A stretch of DNA of 64,000 nucleotides from Vicia villosa (Eukaryota; Streptophyta; Magnoliopsida; Fabales; Fabaceae): NCBI RefSeq assembly GCF_029867415.1, contig NW_026706240.1, forward strand, positions 1 to 64,000. The letters run 5' to 3'. The notes under the pieces are model-generated. The model did no database searches. It had not been told where the DNA came from and saw only the letters and a program-made list of their open reading frames with translations. Made by a program: the position numbers and the translations under genes. Below, in pieces: positions 33,610 to 45,024 of the stretch; positions within the stretch are counted from its first letter, which is position 1; each line of letters starts with the position of its first letter.

Positions 33610-33799
33610 GCTTTCGTGTTTCGGGTACTATTTATGCTTGTTTGCCATCTGATATTTGTTAACCATGTTTGTTTGTTATTGATGTTATTTTCTTTATCTA
33701 TTCAAAACATGTACTAGACAAAAAGATTATGCAATAAATAAGATGTTCGTATAAAATATACAAATATACAAATAATACAATCATAACAAAATAAATCTA

Positions 33800-35655
33800 C
33801 ATAGGTCCTCCACGGGCAACATCCACCAACCTAGCTAAAATACTATGAACCTCATCGTCAGGGTTCACTAAACCCATGAGGCTATCCAAGTGAATTGCGA
33901 TGTACTACAGGCGGCTGTCCTGGTCACCAGCGGGAGGTGGAGATGGTGGTGGTGAAGAAGCCCTGGTACCTGAAGGCCCTAGAACATCAGATGTTGCGGC
34001 AGATGGGCTGACCTTGGGGTGTGACACATTAAGGAACCACTCCAAGTATCCATCCTGACACTGCCCATGCTGCTGAACTGCAACATCTGTATCAAGGATC
34101 TCACGGGGGAGCTAAGGATGTGACTCTGAAACCAGCGATCAATTCCACTAGCTGGAGCCTCTGAGATCGGCCATCGGATGCCCTGTATATAACCAAACTG
34201 GCGTAGACACCTCTCAGGCAAGTGTCTAGCCACATGGCTCTCCCATCTGACATACCCTGCATATAAAGAAGATACATCATAAGGAAGATGCTAGCGGTGA
34301 CCTGTATATGGTGTCTAGATGACATCATCCAGCGTCTGAGCATCCAACCTCCGCCTGTACTCCATCAAGGGTCTGTCTCTTCGAAGGGTCTGTCTGGCCT
34401 TCCACCTCCCCGCACAAGGGTCAGCAGCCGCACAATGTTGGGTATTCCGCTCACAGATGCGTGGGAAGTGCTCGTAGATCCAACATTGCATATATAAAAA
34501 TAATCAAGCCCAAATAACCAGCAAGCTCTCTAGTGTCAAGACGAGATGCGACATCAAGCGCCATGTATAGCATCGTCAATGCAGCCACTCCCCAAGTCCA
34601 ACATGGGGTCTCAAGGTCGCTGAAGAGAGTAAGATATCTGACATCTATATAGACTCCAGACTTGTCCGCAAAGAGAATACATGCCACTAGATGTAGCATG
34701 TATGCCCTAGCGGTAACCTGGTACCTCCCTGCATCGACAAGCTTCTAAAAAACCCTCCTCAACCAAGACATCCTGAGGTGAAAGCCCCGAGTGTCGCCAA
34801 ACTCCTTGAGCATAGCCAGCTCATCAACCTCTAAAGCATCCATCACCATGGGCACCGCCGTCGCCTGGTCCCTATGAATTGGTGTAAAAAATGTACCAGC
34901 TATTGGAAGTTGAAATATGGAATGCACATCATCCAGAGTCACCGTCATCTCCCCAAATGGAAGAATGGAAGGATGATGTCTCCGGGTGCCATCTCTCAAC
35001 AAACGCTGATAATAGAGGGGCGTCCAACATCGTCAGGGAGCATCCAGCAAAGTCCAACAAATGGAAGTCTCAAACTATCCTCGCCACCTGTTCAGGCATC
35101 GGTCTCTCGGGGAAGTTCTTCAACTTCGACCCGTGAGAAGTGATCTTCAACATTGGACGCTCCTGTAACAAAAAAAAATACAATTAAAAAATACAATCAA
35201 AACACAATAGTATAAATTAAATTGCATAATAAAAATTAAGCACTTAAGCAATGTTACATACCTCGCCCTGCAATATCCTGTTAAAACGGACCTGTCAGAA
35301 GGTCCTCTTGGAAAACCCCCATCAGTGTGTACTGATGGCTCCGTAGATGCACCTGTGGTGGTGTCTGTATCATGCACCACTCGCTCCTCAGCAACCCCCT
35401 CCTCAACCACAATCACCCGCTCCTCAACTCTAGACACCTCTTCATCAACAACAGGTACCTGCTCCTCAGCATCAGCCGGCTCCCGAACAACAGCCACCGC
35501 CTCAACATCAACAACCTCATCCTGATGCACCTGCTCGTCCACAGCAGTGGATGCTCTACCACCCTGACGGCGAGGTGTACGGAACCCCATACCCACCTGT
35601 TCAGCCCTCCGTTTCCGGTTAGAACCGGTCGGAGGAACATGTCCAACATGTAAGA
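33800..35655 (-). pseudogene. Plant mobile domain (MAIN-like) protein, broken
   Basis: Minus strand. N-terminal: an acidic, low-complexity region (VDEQVHQDEVVDVEAV) then GGFPRGPSDRSVLTGY, the usual PMD lead-in. A probable intron (about 35260-35165) is followed by ERPMLKITSHGSKLKNFPER and, after a frameshift near 34985, by HPSILPFGEMTVTLDDVHSI, KEFGDTRGFHLRMSWLRRVF, ARAYMLHLVACILFADKSGV and WTWGVAALTMLYMALDVASR. The C-terminus carries Pro-rich PPPSPPPAGD and ends LARLVDVARGGPM at about 33803. It has stops after LRRVF and elsewhere. It is clearly the same family as 14003-15560 but a different lineage. Confidence 0.87.
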
Positions 35656-36370
35656 CTGAGAAAAAGTGATACTTTTGGTTTCATCTCAATTCAGTATTCC
35701 ATGTTCATATACCACTCTTTGAGAAAAAGTGTCTTTTTTTTTTACTTTTAGAAGGACCTATAATGTCTTGATCCTTATCTTCCAAATGAAGCATTTCTTG
35801 AGCTTGAACCCAACATCAAAGTTGTATAGAATTAAATTTACTTTAAAATGAACTTTGGTTGGACAATTTCTGATGAATCATATGAGAGTTATGGTTGGTC
35901 AAAGTTCAGTTGACTTTTAGTTTAAAAACCCAAATTTTGAAACTTTGAGTTTTGATGATCCCTGAGTTTTCCTTGATGAATCATGATCAACCATTGATCA
36001 AATGATGAATATAACCTCAAAATGTTGATGTTGACAAAAAATCAAAAGTTTTGACTGTAAGTTGACCATAGTTGACTTTTATGTCAGACTAGTCGACTGT
36101 TGATCATTTGAGCAATCGACTGGGCAGTCTTGTGATTCAAGGCTTGAAACTTGGTATGAGGATACTTTAAATCATATGATATGCCATGAAGTCCACTTGA
36201 GGCCTTGATACATCCAATTCCTTTGAGAAAACCAAAACCTGAATTGAAGTCTTGTTATTTAAGAGAGAGAGTAGACATGCTTGCTTCTTGCACTACTTTG
36301 AACAATTGGAGATCTCAGTGCTTGAGCCAAATTAATTTGAAATATGGTGTGCAAATTTTGGGGTATGACA
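35655..36370 (-). mobile_element. Truncated Ogre-type LTR in MULE
   Basis: The plus strand ends with TTTTGGGGTATGACA at 36370, the start of an LTR on the minus strand. The next about 700 bases follow family A LTR sequence (32690-33336) at lower identity, including the blocks with AGTTGACTTTTA and TTGATGAATCATGATCAA. The remaining about 3 kb of the LTR is absent. Confidence 0.8.
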
Positions 36371-36630
36371 CAACCACCTCCACAGCAGATACCTACTCCT
36401 CCACAGCGGTTACCTCCACAGCTGGCACCTCCATATTCGGTACCTCCACAACTATCTCCTCCACAGTGGGTACAGGCACAATTGACTCCTCCACAGGTAC
36501 CTGCTCAGCCACAAGCACAGTTACACGTGCCTCCTCCGTAGCAACAACTCTAGCAGCCCAACATCAGAGTGCGTGGAACTGCACCTGCTTAGCCAACTGT
36601 TTCTAGTGAGAATCGGTTGGAGGATGTCTT
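36371..36630 (-). pseudogene. Duplicated N-terminal PMD segment
   Basis: Low-complexity CCTCCACAG-rich sequence ending in a block (36525-36630, with TTTCTAGTGAGAATCGGTTGG) that aligns with 35540-35650 (with TTTCCGGTTAGAACCGGTCGG). Two diverged versions of the PMD N-terminal end thus flank the LTR fragment. This could mean two nested PMD elements or a duplication followed by divergence. Confidence 0.55.
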
Positions 36631-36794
36631 CTAGCTTGTAGCTGGGAACCTTTTGCCTCATCCCCCGGGCCTAAGTTTGTTCTCTATCAACAAGCCTGCC
36701 TGCAACGAAACCTTCTATACATCTGGTCCTCATTATAACAAATAAATAAGGCAAACAAAAATAATTAAAAAAATGAACTACTGAATATTTAAGA

Positions 36795-37080
36795 ATTTCC
36801 GGTATTTTTTGTAAAAAAATGAACTACCGGAAATTCTGAAATTTTCGGTTTTTTTTAAAAAATTGAACTACCAGAAATTTCAAAATTTTCGGTACAATTG
36901 CCTCAAAAGAGCACCGGAAGTTTTGAAATTTCCGGTAAGAAATCCGGGAAATTCCTAAAAAATTTCGTGAATTTCTACTTGATATTTCTCAAAATAACCG
37001 GATATTCTTACTATTTCGTGAAATTTTTGGTAATCGCCTCCAAATTTCCGGCATCACCCTTGAAATTAGAAAATTTCGGC
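36795..37080. repeat. Inverted words in right end of MULE
   Basis: At least six occurrences of ACCGGAAATTTC or its relatives in both orientations, spaced 30-60 bases apart, just inside the right terminal inverted repeat. Confidence 0.65.
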
Positions 37081-37516
37081 ACTCTTGTAACTTTTGTGAA
37101 ATGGTGAAATTTTTGGATTGGGTATTTTGGTCTTTTCATACACTTTGAGGGGTGCCAGGTATAATTGTTGGGATGACAGGTTAATTTCTCTCTATCTACC
37201 CAGTACTTATAATATTAATTTTTAGGGAAAATACCCTTTTTCATCTCTTAACTTTATTTCGGGGTCCAGTTTGGTCACTTAACTTAAAAAAGTGTCATGT
37301 TAGTCCTTTAACTTTTAAAACAACATCACGTAAGTCCTCTCTGTCAATTACCCTCAAACGTCAGTTTATGTGTGAATATGTGGCAGCTGAATTGGAAAGA
37401 CAACTTCATCTTCTCTATTTACACAAAGTGTTCGTGTTACACATACTGAAATTTAGACCTAGGGCAAATTGGAATTTGGGATTCATACTTGGAATTAGGA
37501 ATTAGGGTATGCAAGC

Positions 37517-37925
37517 ATGGAATCAGGTGGTTGTTCATCCATGCTGAAACAAAAAACTCAGAAAGTGGTGATTCAAACGTATACAGTAGCTCACGATGGA
37601 AACCCATATGTCATTGTGCAGACATGGTTGTTCTTTGAAGGGAAACACCAGTTAAGAATTTCGGAAAACATTTATGGGGTTTGTTAAATTATAAGGTATG
37701 CAAATAATTTCTGTTTTATTTCTGTTTGAGTTTGAGTGTGGTTACTTAGGTTGGTTTTATGAGGATGTGGGAGATGAGAAGGAGAAATTTTAGATGGATA
37801 GGTTAGAAAAGGTATCAAAGGAAATTTCTGAAGAAAAAAACGAGTTTGAAAAATCAATATGGTGAATGAAGAATTAGGGAAGCAATTGATGAAACTTGAA
37901 AGTGAAATGAAGAATATCATGAAGT
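37517..37925 (+). pseudogene. GRF-type zinc finger protein relic
   Basis: From ATG 37517: MESGGCSSMLKQKTQKVVIQ; after a frameshift PICHCADMVVL, a stop, then ETPVKNFGKHLWGL, and after an AT-rich probable intron WFYEDVGDEKEKF and a coiled-coil tail. CHC with a distant KNFGKH-W fits the GRF zinc finger of short plant proteins often seen next to MULE transposases; the last zinc ligand is replaced by Leu. The upstream sequence at 37227 (TTAGGGAAAATACCC) looks like a MULE end. It pairs with the transposase fragment at 38600-39270. Confidence 0.65.
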
Positions 37926-38599
37926 GTTTTTTTTAAAAAAAATTTGATGTGTTTTATGATTATGTGTGTATTAGTTTTAGAATTAATTAGGGTATTATGA
38001 TGGATGCCTTAAAGTTTGTTTGTAATAGTTGATCTCTTAATGTTTTTACCAGTTGAATGTTAAAGTTGTTAAAGTTTGTATCATTTGAATGTGTAGTAAA
38101 GTTGGTTTTAGTTTGTACCAGTTGAATGTAAAGTTTGTATCAGTTGATGTTAAAGTTTGTTTGGCATTACCTATTTGGCATACTTAAATTTTGACATGAC
38201 TTGTATGTTTATGTCAGTTAGATGTTAATTTTTTTTTATCATTTTTGGGATGACCTATTTGCAATAATTGGCCTGAAAAGTCACATAATATTTGGCATGG
38301 CCTGTTTGTTTGTATCAGTTGAATTATTGTATGTGTTTTGGCATACCAATTACGTACTATATAACACATAATAAAATATGTACCATAATACATAAAATCA
38401 AAATGTTATATCATTTCCAAAAGACAATATGTTCCAAAATACATAAAAACTAAAACCATATGTTCCAAAAATACATAACAAGCAAGCAATACAATATGTT
38501 CCAAAATACACGTGACATCAATACATAGACTGAGATGGTACCAAAATCCCATAATATACAAAATACATAAACTGATATCCTAATTAAAACTAGAGGTTC
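37926..38599. other. AT-rich spacer between GRF relic and MURA fragment
   Basis: Non-coding. It contains loosely repeated phrases such as GTTTGTATCAGTTGAATG (38040-38160) and AATATGTTCCAAAATACATA (38400-38520). No gene is recognisable. Confidence 0.45.
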
Positions 38600-39275
38600 T
38601 TCTTTGGTGTGGTTCTCTTAGTTGGAGTTGTTCTTCTTGTTGTAGGGCCATCAACATTCTTGGATGCAGTCAATCTAGTTGTAGGCCCTGGGGGGATAAA
38701 AGGTCTTGATGCCCATCTAACTTGTGCCTTGCCCTAGCAAGTCCAGGAGGTACAAATGGTTGAGTCTTTTTGTGTAGCATTTCCCTTAGATGTCTTAGAT
38801 GGTTGAGTCTTCTAAGTAGCCTTTCCCTTAGATGTCTGAGATGGTTGAGTCTTTTGAGTAGTATTTCATTTCTGAGATGGTTGAGTAGATTGGGAAACTT
38901 GAACTATTGGTTGAGAAGCATGTGTTGGAGGTTGAGATGCTTGAACGGATGGTTGGGAAACATGTGTTGGCGGTTGAGAAAATTGAGTTGTTGCGTCCAA
39001 CTTTCTTCCACATACTACACTTCACAAAAAAACATGCTATTCTCATTTTGGAATCATACCCATCAATCTCTTCTTGTTCAAGATTCCTCTTCTTCTTTGA
39101 TCTACCAGGCATCTTCCTATACTTGGGTGGTTGCACATCTGGCTATGGTGTCTTAACCCACAAGTTTGATCCATTAACAGGATAGAGCACATGCTTATAT
39201 ACTGACTTGTACTTTGAAACCCTATAATACTCAAGAATGTAAGCATCAACGTTGAAGTATATAGCAATTTTATGT
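38600..39275 (-). pseudogene. MuDR-type transposase C-terminus
   Basis: Minus strand reads YFNVDAYILEYYRVSKYKSV, then PVNGSNLWVKTP, a TAG stop, and QPPKYRKMPGRSKKKRNLEQ, the linker after the SWIM zinc finger of MURA proteins. The following zinc knuckle is decayed (CSMWKKVGRNNS instead of C-x2-C-x4-H-x4-C). A low-complexity tail repeats a QPS-TSKGK-type unit (direct repeats on DNA at 38770-38875) and ends near 38590. The catalytic core is missing. Confidence 0.75.
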
Positions 39276-39332
39276 TAATGTATTTTTGTCCATGACTATT
39301 TTGTGTAGCAATTTTCTCTAGACTTTTTTTTG

Positions 39333-39333
<1 letters not shown>

Positions 39334-39403
<70 letters not shown>
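39334..39403. repeat. (TA)n microsatellite, about 35 units
   Basis: An uninterrupted alternating TA tract of about 70 bases immediately before a small foldback element. Such a tract is prone to length change and cruciform extrusion. Confidence 0.97.
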
Positions 39404-39405
<2 letters not shown>

Positions 39406-39406
<1 letters not shown>

Positions 39407-39665
39407 GGTTAATACCACTTTATTTTTCTATAATGCACGATTTTTGCTTTATCCCCTGTAATATGTTTTTTGGGATTATCCCCTGTAATATTATTATTTG
39501 GATTCCCCCTAAGCGTACAAATTAAGCACTGAATTTGGGGAGTAAATAAAAAAAAATTACAGAGAATAACTTGTGCACTTAGGGAGAGAAAGACATAGAT
39601 TTTAACATTTTAAGGAGATGATATAATTTTTTTTATAGGGATAAAGTGAATTTCGCCTATGTGTA
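39406..39665. mobile_element. MITE-like foldback, about 260 bp
   Basis: The left arm (GTTAATACCACTTTAT, then CTTTATCCCCTGTAATAT) and the right arm read on the other strand (GGCGAAATTCACTTTATCCC) are similar, and internal AAGCGTACAAATTAAGCAC meets its partial complement GTGCACTTAGGGAG. This is a non-autonomous terminal-inverted-repeat structure without coding capacity. It adjoins the TA tract, which may reflect a TA target preference. Confidence 0.5.
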
Positions 39666-39667
39666 AT

Positions 39668-39759
39668 AATTAACTAAAGGTAGTATTGTTGGATTTCAAG
39701 TGTGAAAGTTATGCACAACTTTCACACTTGAAATCCAAAAATACTACCTTTAGTTAATT
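39668..39759. repeat. 92-bp near-perfect hairpin
   Basis: Arms 39668-39710 and 39717-39759 are inverted copies matching at 42 of 43 positions, around a 6-base loop ATGCAC. The arm includes GGATTTCAAGTGTGAAAGTT. It is non-coding; it could be a minimal foldback MITE or give a small-RNA precursor. Confidence 0.85.
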
Positions 39760-39769
39760 TTCCATACTA

Positions 39770-40429
39770 AAATATATTGAGTTAATAAATAGACTATGGA
39801 CCCGTTTGTTTTATTAAAAAAAGTATTTTCATTTTATTTTTATAAACCTTTTTTATAATTTTTTTAATCATTAAAAAAAATTTAATTCGTTTTTTATAAA
39901 AAAAAAAGAAGTTTAATATTGATATCCTATAATATAAATATATATTATTGAAGATTAAAATAACAATTTTCTAAAAAAGATGTATCTCAAAAAATATTTT
40001 TTAAAAATGATTTGAAGTAGCTTTAAATTTAAATAATTTTTTAAAATTTTAATATAAAATAAATTATAGCAAAATGATAAATTATTTAAAATAACTCTTT
40101 AAGAATAATCATTTAAATCAAGTAATTCATACCTCTAAGAGATATGATCATTCTTCTTAAAATAATTAACTGGATTTTGTGAAAGTTGTGTATAGTCGCA
40201 CATAAAATAGAAATGAAGGAAGTGTTAGATTTATAAGAGAGATGACACCGCTTCCCAAATTTTTCCAACAAAGTATATTATTGACAAAATAATAATTATT
40301 GTCATATTTTAGATTTAAAAACTATCAATAAAAAATAAATAAAAAAAAAAACTTTAAAAACAAAAATTTCTTCAATTATAACAAGTAAAAATGATTGATG
40401 GGACATGAATTTGAACTTATTGGTTTTAG
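39770..40429. other. AT-rich intergenic region
   Basis: Mostly A/T runs with no coding frame, domain or repeat family recognised, up to the LRR-kinase pseudogene. Confidence 0.5.
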
Positions 40430-42128
40430 AAATTTCACCAGTCGTATCCCATTTTCCATAGAAAAATAGGCTAAATTGTCATATCTATATTTAGGAGGCA
40501 ATCGAATTTCTGGATACATCTCTCCAATAATTGGGAAGTTATTGAGCATAAAAACGCTAGCTCTCCATGGAAATAATCTCACTGGATATATTCCGACGAA
40601 ACTGAATATGCTTTGCTTTCTAATTTGCACTCATTCTCTGTACATGAAAATAATTTTATCAGTCAGTTGCCTCAACATTTGCCATGGGGAAACCTGAAAT
40701 ACATTAGTGCTTCATATAACCATTTTACAGGACCAGTTCTAAATAGTTTGAAGAATCGTTCCAGCCTTATTAGACTTTGGCTTGACAATAACCATTTTGA
40801 TGGAAACATAACTGATGATTTTGGCTTGATATATCTTATAACCAATTGAAAGGTCCACTTCCAAATATGTGAGCATTTAATAACGCAACAATTGAAGTGT
40901 TGAGAAATAATACAGTCTTGTGCGGTAATGTTTTGGGGTTGACGCCTTGCGTAAAATCAAGCAGTGGATATCCTAATCATAAGATTAAGAATTTGATCTT
41001 ATTGATAGTTTTACCTCTAGCACCAGGAATTCTAATGTTAGCATTTGTTTGTTTCAAACTCTCAAAACATTTATGTCAAACGCGAACCACAAGAGACAAC
41101 CAGGATGGCGGAACTATTGTTTCTCCGAATAATGCATATGCAATATGGAGTTTTTATGGGAAAATGGTGTATGAGAACATTATTGAAGAAATAAAAGAGT
41201 TTGATGAAAAATATCTCATTGGAGTAGGAATACATGGAAGTGTCTACAAAGCTGAGTAGAGTTGCACATAGGCCAAATAGTCGCTGCTAAAAAATCCATT
41301 TGGCAACAAATGAAGAAAATTCTGGTATAAGATGTTTCACAAGTGAGATTCAAGCTCTGACAAAAATTTGACATCGTAACGTTGTGAAGCTATATGGGTT
41401 TTGTTCAAATTCACACTTTTTGATTTATGAGTTCGTGGAGAAAGGAAATTTAGAGAACATTTTGAAATACGACGAACAAGAAATTGAATTTGATTGGAAT
41501 AAGAGAGTGAATGTCATTAAAGATGTAGCAAATGCTTTAAGCTATATGCACCATGATTGCTTCCCTCCCATTGTTCATCGAGATATATCAAGAAAAAACA
41601 TTCTTGTAGACTTAGAATATATGGCTTGTGTCTCTCACTTTGGAACAACTAAGCTTCTTAATCCTAATTCAGACAATTGGACCTCATTTGCAGGCACATT
41701 TGGATATTCTGCTCCAGGTTAATTTCATTTATGTTATTGTCAAATTATGATATGATAAACATTATAAATTGTGTTTGCTAACCATGTTCTCTTTTTATTT
41801 TTATTTTGTACAGAACTTGCATACACAATGGAAGTGAATTAAAAATGTGATGTGTATAGTTTTGGAGTATTAGCATTCGAAATACTTTGTGGAAAACACC
41901 TTGGAGATATTATGTCTAATAAGTATACATTGGAGTACTATGGCATGATCAACACTTGACACTATGTCAGTGATGGATATGTTGGACCAACGTCTTCCTT
42001 ATCCAGTGAATACTAAATCTAAGGTGTTGGTTTCAATAACAAAGACAATAGTAGCTTGCTTGAACCAAAGTCCACGGTCTCGTCCTATCATGCAGCAGGT
42101 TTCTATGGAGATTTCAATGTCATAGTCT
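40430..42128 (+). pseudogene. LRR receptor-like kinase pseudogene (MIK/At1g35710 type)
   Basis: Fragments in several frames give the 3' half of an LRR-XII-like receptor kinase: repeats MSYLYLGGNRISGYISPIIG, LALHGNNLTGYIPTKL, YISASYNHFTGPVLNSL and LWLDNNHFDGNITDDFG; the pre-membrane LRNNTVLCGNVLGLTPC; a membrane helix LILLIVLPLAPGILMLAFV; a juxtamembrane segment IKEFDEKYLIGVGIHGSVYKAE (Gly-rich loop); VAAKK; then MKLYGFCSNSHFLIYEFVEK, HRDISRKNILVDLEYMACVS and HFGTTKLL. A GT-AG intron (41718-41813) separates GYSAP from ELAYTMEV at the activation-segment end, as in functional relatives. Damage includes stops and frameshifts near 40616, 40849, 41258, 41310, 41840 and 41960, and the Mg-binding DFG is HFG. 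Most extracellular repeats are missing. Confidence 0.88.
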
Positions 42129-42448
42129 TCTTCAATGCTTGAGTGTTGCTTTTACTTCTTAATTATTGTTATTTTGTAAACCTTGCTTGGCTTGTTTTGT
42201 ATTAAAGGTTATTTTAGTTTGTTTTGGTCATGCTGGTTATTTTGAAAAATCGCTAGTGTAGAAAGAGGAATTTACACTATTTTTTTATACGTTTTCCACC
42301 TGTTATTAGAGGGTGTAAACTCAAAGGGTGAGAAATGTCTGACTAATTTACACCCGTTTTAAAACGGGTGTAAATCGAGAGTAGATTACACTCTTTTTAG
42401 ATAAAAAAGGTGTAAATTGGTACATTTATACATTTAAAACAGTTCTTC
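42129..42448. other. Non-coding spacer with palindromic motifs
   Basis: No gene. From about 42255 to 42430 it holds GTGTAAA/TTTACAC words in both orientations, including a perfect 28-bp palindrome at 42347-42374. It may be a relic of a small terminal-inverted-repeat element. Confidence 0.5.
42347..42374. repeat. Perfect 28-bp palindrome
   Basis: TTTACACCCGTTTT followed by its exact reverse complement with no spacer. Similar GTGTAAA words flank it on both sides. Confidence 0.95.
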
Positions 42449-42688
42449 CAAGAAATAAAATATTGCTACTGGGACGAACCCCTCCTCTTCAAGAGAGGAG
42501 CAGACGACATATTTTGTCGTCGTGTACCTGAAGATGAAGTGGAAAACATTATAAATCATTGCCACTCCTCCCCTTATGGCATACATGCAAGAACATCCAA
42601 AAATTGTGTTAAGATCCTTCAGTCAGGCCTTTATGGCCAACTTTGTGGCTCGATGTTCTTGCTTTCATCATCAAATGTGACTGGTGCC
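42449..42688 (+). pseudogene. Athila-type integrase, N-terminal part
   Basis: Reads EIKYCYWDEPLLFKRGADDI, then CRRVPEDEVENIINHCHSSP and, after a frameshift, LWLDVLAFIIKCDWC. This is the HHCC zinc-binding region of a Tat/Athila integrase (H in INHCH, Cys pair in KCDWC). The frame is cut at 42688 by a family B solo LTR and continues at 46576. Confidence 0.85.
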
Positions 42689-44119
42689 TGTTGTGCCCCA
42701 ATTTTTGACCACTGAGATCCCACCATATTCCAAATAGTAGGATCATCATCATCATTATCATCATGCATACATCATTTTCTAACCAAAAAATACCAAAAAA
42801 ATTATTGTTTGTTGCTTGTATCCTAAGATAGGAGGCTGATCAAGAGGAGATTGGGCAAATTAGGGTTTTGAGGCCCACAAGGAAGTTCAAACATTCTCAC
42901 ATGTGAAAATGATTCTCTCATAAAAATAAAAGTCCAAGGATAGCCCAATTCAAGATCAGCAACTCTCAAGATCACCTGAGGCCCCAAATTAGGGTTTTGA
43001 CCTAATTCCACTTGAGGGTTGACTTTCAATCAGGACATGGCTCCAAGGCTCCAACTATGATTCAAGGACATCCAAATAAACATTATAATCCATTCACATC
43101 ATTCATTTGAAGAGGAGACCTTGATTCATATGAAAATCACAAAACTGCAGTTCATCTAGAAAAAGTTAATTGTGCAAGTCAACCTTTGACTTTTGAGAAA
43201 AATGGTCAACTATGGACTTTTAAGGATCCAAATCATCATCATATGGATATTTAAGACATTTTATCAAAGAAAATTCAAATAATTCATCAAGAATAAAAAA
43301 TCAACAAAAGTCAAAATTAGGGTTTTAAGTGATTTTTAACCTAATTTTGGGAACTTCAAATTTTGCCTACAAACTCAATAATCTCCAAACATGAAAGTTG
43401 TAGATATTGACAAAACAAACAAATTATCACAATGCAACTTTTGGATTAAGAAGGTTTATGTTCAAAAGACTAAGAAATTTTTTAAGTGTTTTCACCTAGT
43501 TTTTTCTTAACTTTAAGGCCTTTTTCCTCCATGATCCAAAAAGAGTTTGAGGAAACTTTCAACAAGTTAATTGAAGTATGTAGCAAGGGCTTTCCAAAAA
43601 GACCATTAGCATGAAATTCCATGGCTTGAGCTATGAGATATGATTTTGCAAACAAGGCTCCATAACACTTGAAAAACTCCATGAACATGAAGAAGTTATG
43701 AACCAAAACTACTCCAAATGCAAAGATTCCTTTCTTGCAGCCCCTCTAACTTGTTCAAGGCACCAAAATCAGATGATTTCATTTGATTTTTAGCTATGAT
43801 CCATGTGTTTTAAGCATTGTCCAAAGTTTCATTCCATTTCAAGCATAAAGCCATGACTTCCATTTTGGAAAAGTGACTTTAATCACAAAGTCCACTCTCC
43901 TTGAGCTTCTAACTTATTTATTCTGCACCAAAAGCAACCAAAATTCAACAAGCAACCACCTAAAATTCATAAAAGATTCCCTAAGTTGTGATTAAAGGTT
44001 CCCAAGTACCATTGAAACCACAATTTTCACATTTCTTCACAAAGAAGCAAAAGTACACAATTTGAAAATTATGAAGACATGTGATGTGATTTTTCCCTCC
44101 AAAAATCACATTTTGTGCC

Positions 44120-44128
44120 TATAAATAG
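44120..44128 (+). promoter_or_regulatory. TATA box of family B LTR
   Basis: TATAAATAG followed by AGGCCCTTGCCTCTTGCAAC. The minus-oriented relative has the same arrangement (CTATTTATAGG on the plus strand near 11813), so this is the likely LTR promoter. Confidence 0.7.
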
Positions 44129-45024
44129 AGGCCCTTGCCTCTTGCAACAAACACACCAAAATTCTCCAAGTGACCCCCAACTTGAAATTCTCGTTCTTTC
44201 CAACTTTGCATTTTTCAAGTCATTTTGAGTTCCATAAGTTCTGGGTGTCAACCAAGCTTTCCAACAGCTTCTAATCATCATTTAGAAGCTATACACCATA
44301 ATTACTACCCTCAAAATACCCCAAGCAAAAATCCCAAAAGTCACTCATCCACTTTGTCATTTTAGCTCAAACTTGCAAGTTCTGAGTTTCTCTCAAGTTC
44401 TTTGTAAACAAACCATCCAAACACTTCATATATACCATATAGAAGCTATCCAAACCCTTACATAACCTCTATAACATCTCTGTTACCACCCTCCATTTTC
44501 ACCTGTCTTATTTGCGTGATGAGTTGGGAAGAGATATTGAGAGCGGTTCAAAGCTAGGTAAGCACATCAATAGCACCATAGAGGTTCAAGGAAGCTCATA
44601 GAATCCTTCCTTTGTTGCTGGAACATCATTTAAAGAGGTTACCATCTCTTCCCGTTTGGTAAGAAAATCTTGAACTTGAAACTCATAGTTTAGGCTAACA
44701 TTTGTGCTCATTTTTTAGTCATTATTATTCATATGATTAGTGTGACTTGAAGTCCTATGAAAATAGGCGTTGTTTGAGCTTGATTTGTCATTTAAATTAA
44801 CTTTTGAAAAACTAGCTTACTTCTGTTTTTATCAAAAATTTGAAAGCTACACTCAATATTAGTTTGTTTTAAGCATATGATTGAATTCCTTGTGAAATTC
44901 TAAGAAACTTTGGTGTTTACACTTTTTCATTTGGTTGAGAAATAAGAAAGTTACCATTTTTAAGAATCAAAAGCTTGAGAAAAATGTGATTCTGCAGTAG
45001 AAAACTGGATTTTTCTAGGTGGAA

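Larger units (their letters stand above)
19123..37190. mobile_element. PMD-carrying MULE with nested Ogre-type element
   Basis: The left end GAGAAATTAATTTGCCACCC and the right end, whose reverse complement starts GAGAAATTAACCTGTCATCC, form inverted termini of about 50 bp that also share TACCTG(C/G)CACCC. Just inside both ends lie clusters of ACCGGAAATTTC-type palindromic words (19205-19330 and 36795-37080). Between them are a small ORF on the plus strand (19470-19570 plus 33342-33609) behind a TATA box, and a PMD pseudogene on the minus strand. The complete Ogre-type element at 19571-33336 and an LTR fragment at about 35655-36370 were inserted later. Without these the MULE would be about 3.6 kb. 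The 9-bp flanks do not match, so no target duplication is claimed. Confidence 0.65.

Noticed and set aside
34874..35143. Plus-strand frames of 81-89 residues
   Set aside because: Antisense to the PMD pseudogene, whose minus-strand frames carry the family motifs.
19114..37199. 9-bp target duplication for the second MULE
   Set aside because: ATGTCATAT on the left and TCTATCTAC on the right do not match; either the ends are slightly misplaced or the duplication has decayed.
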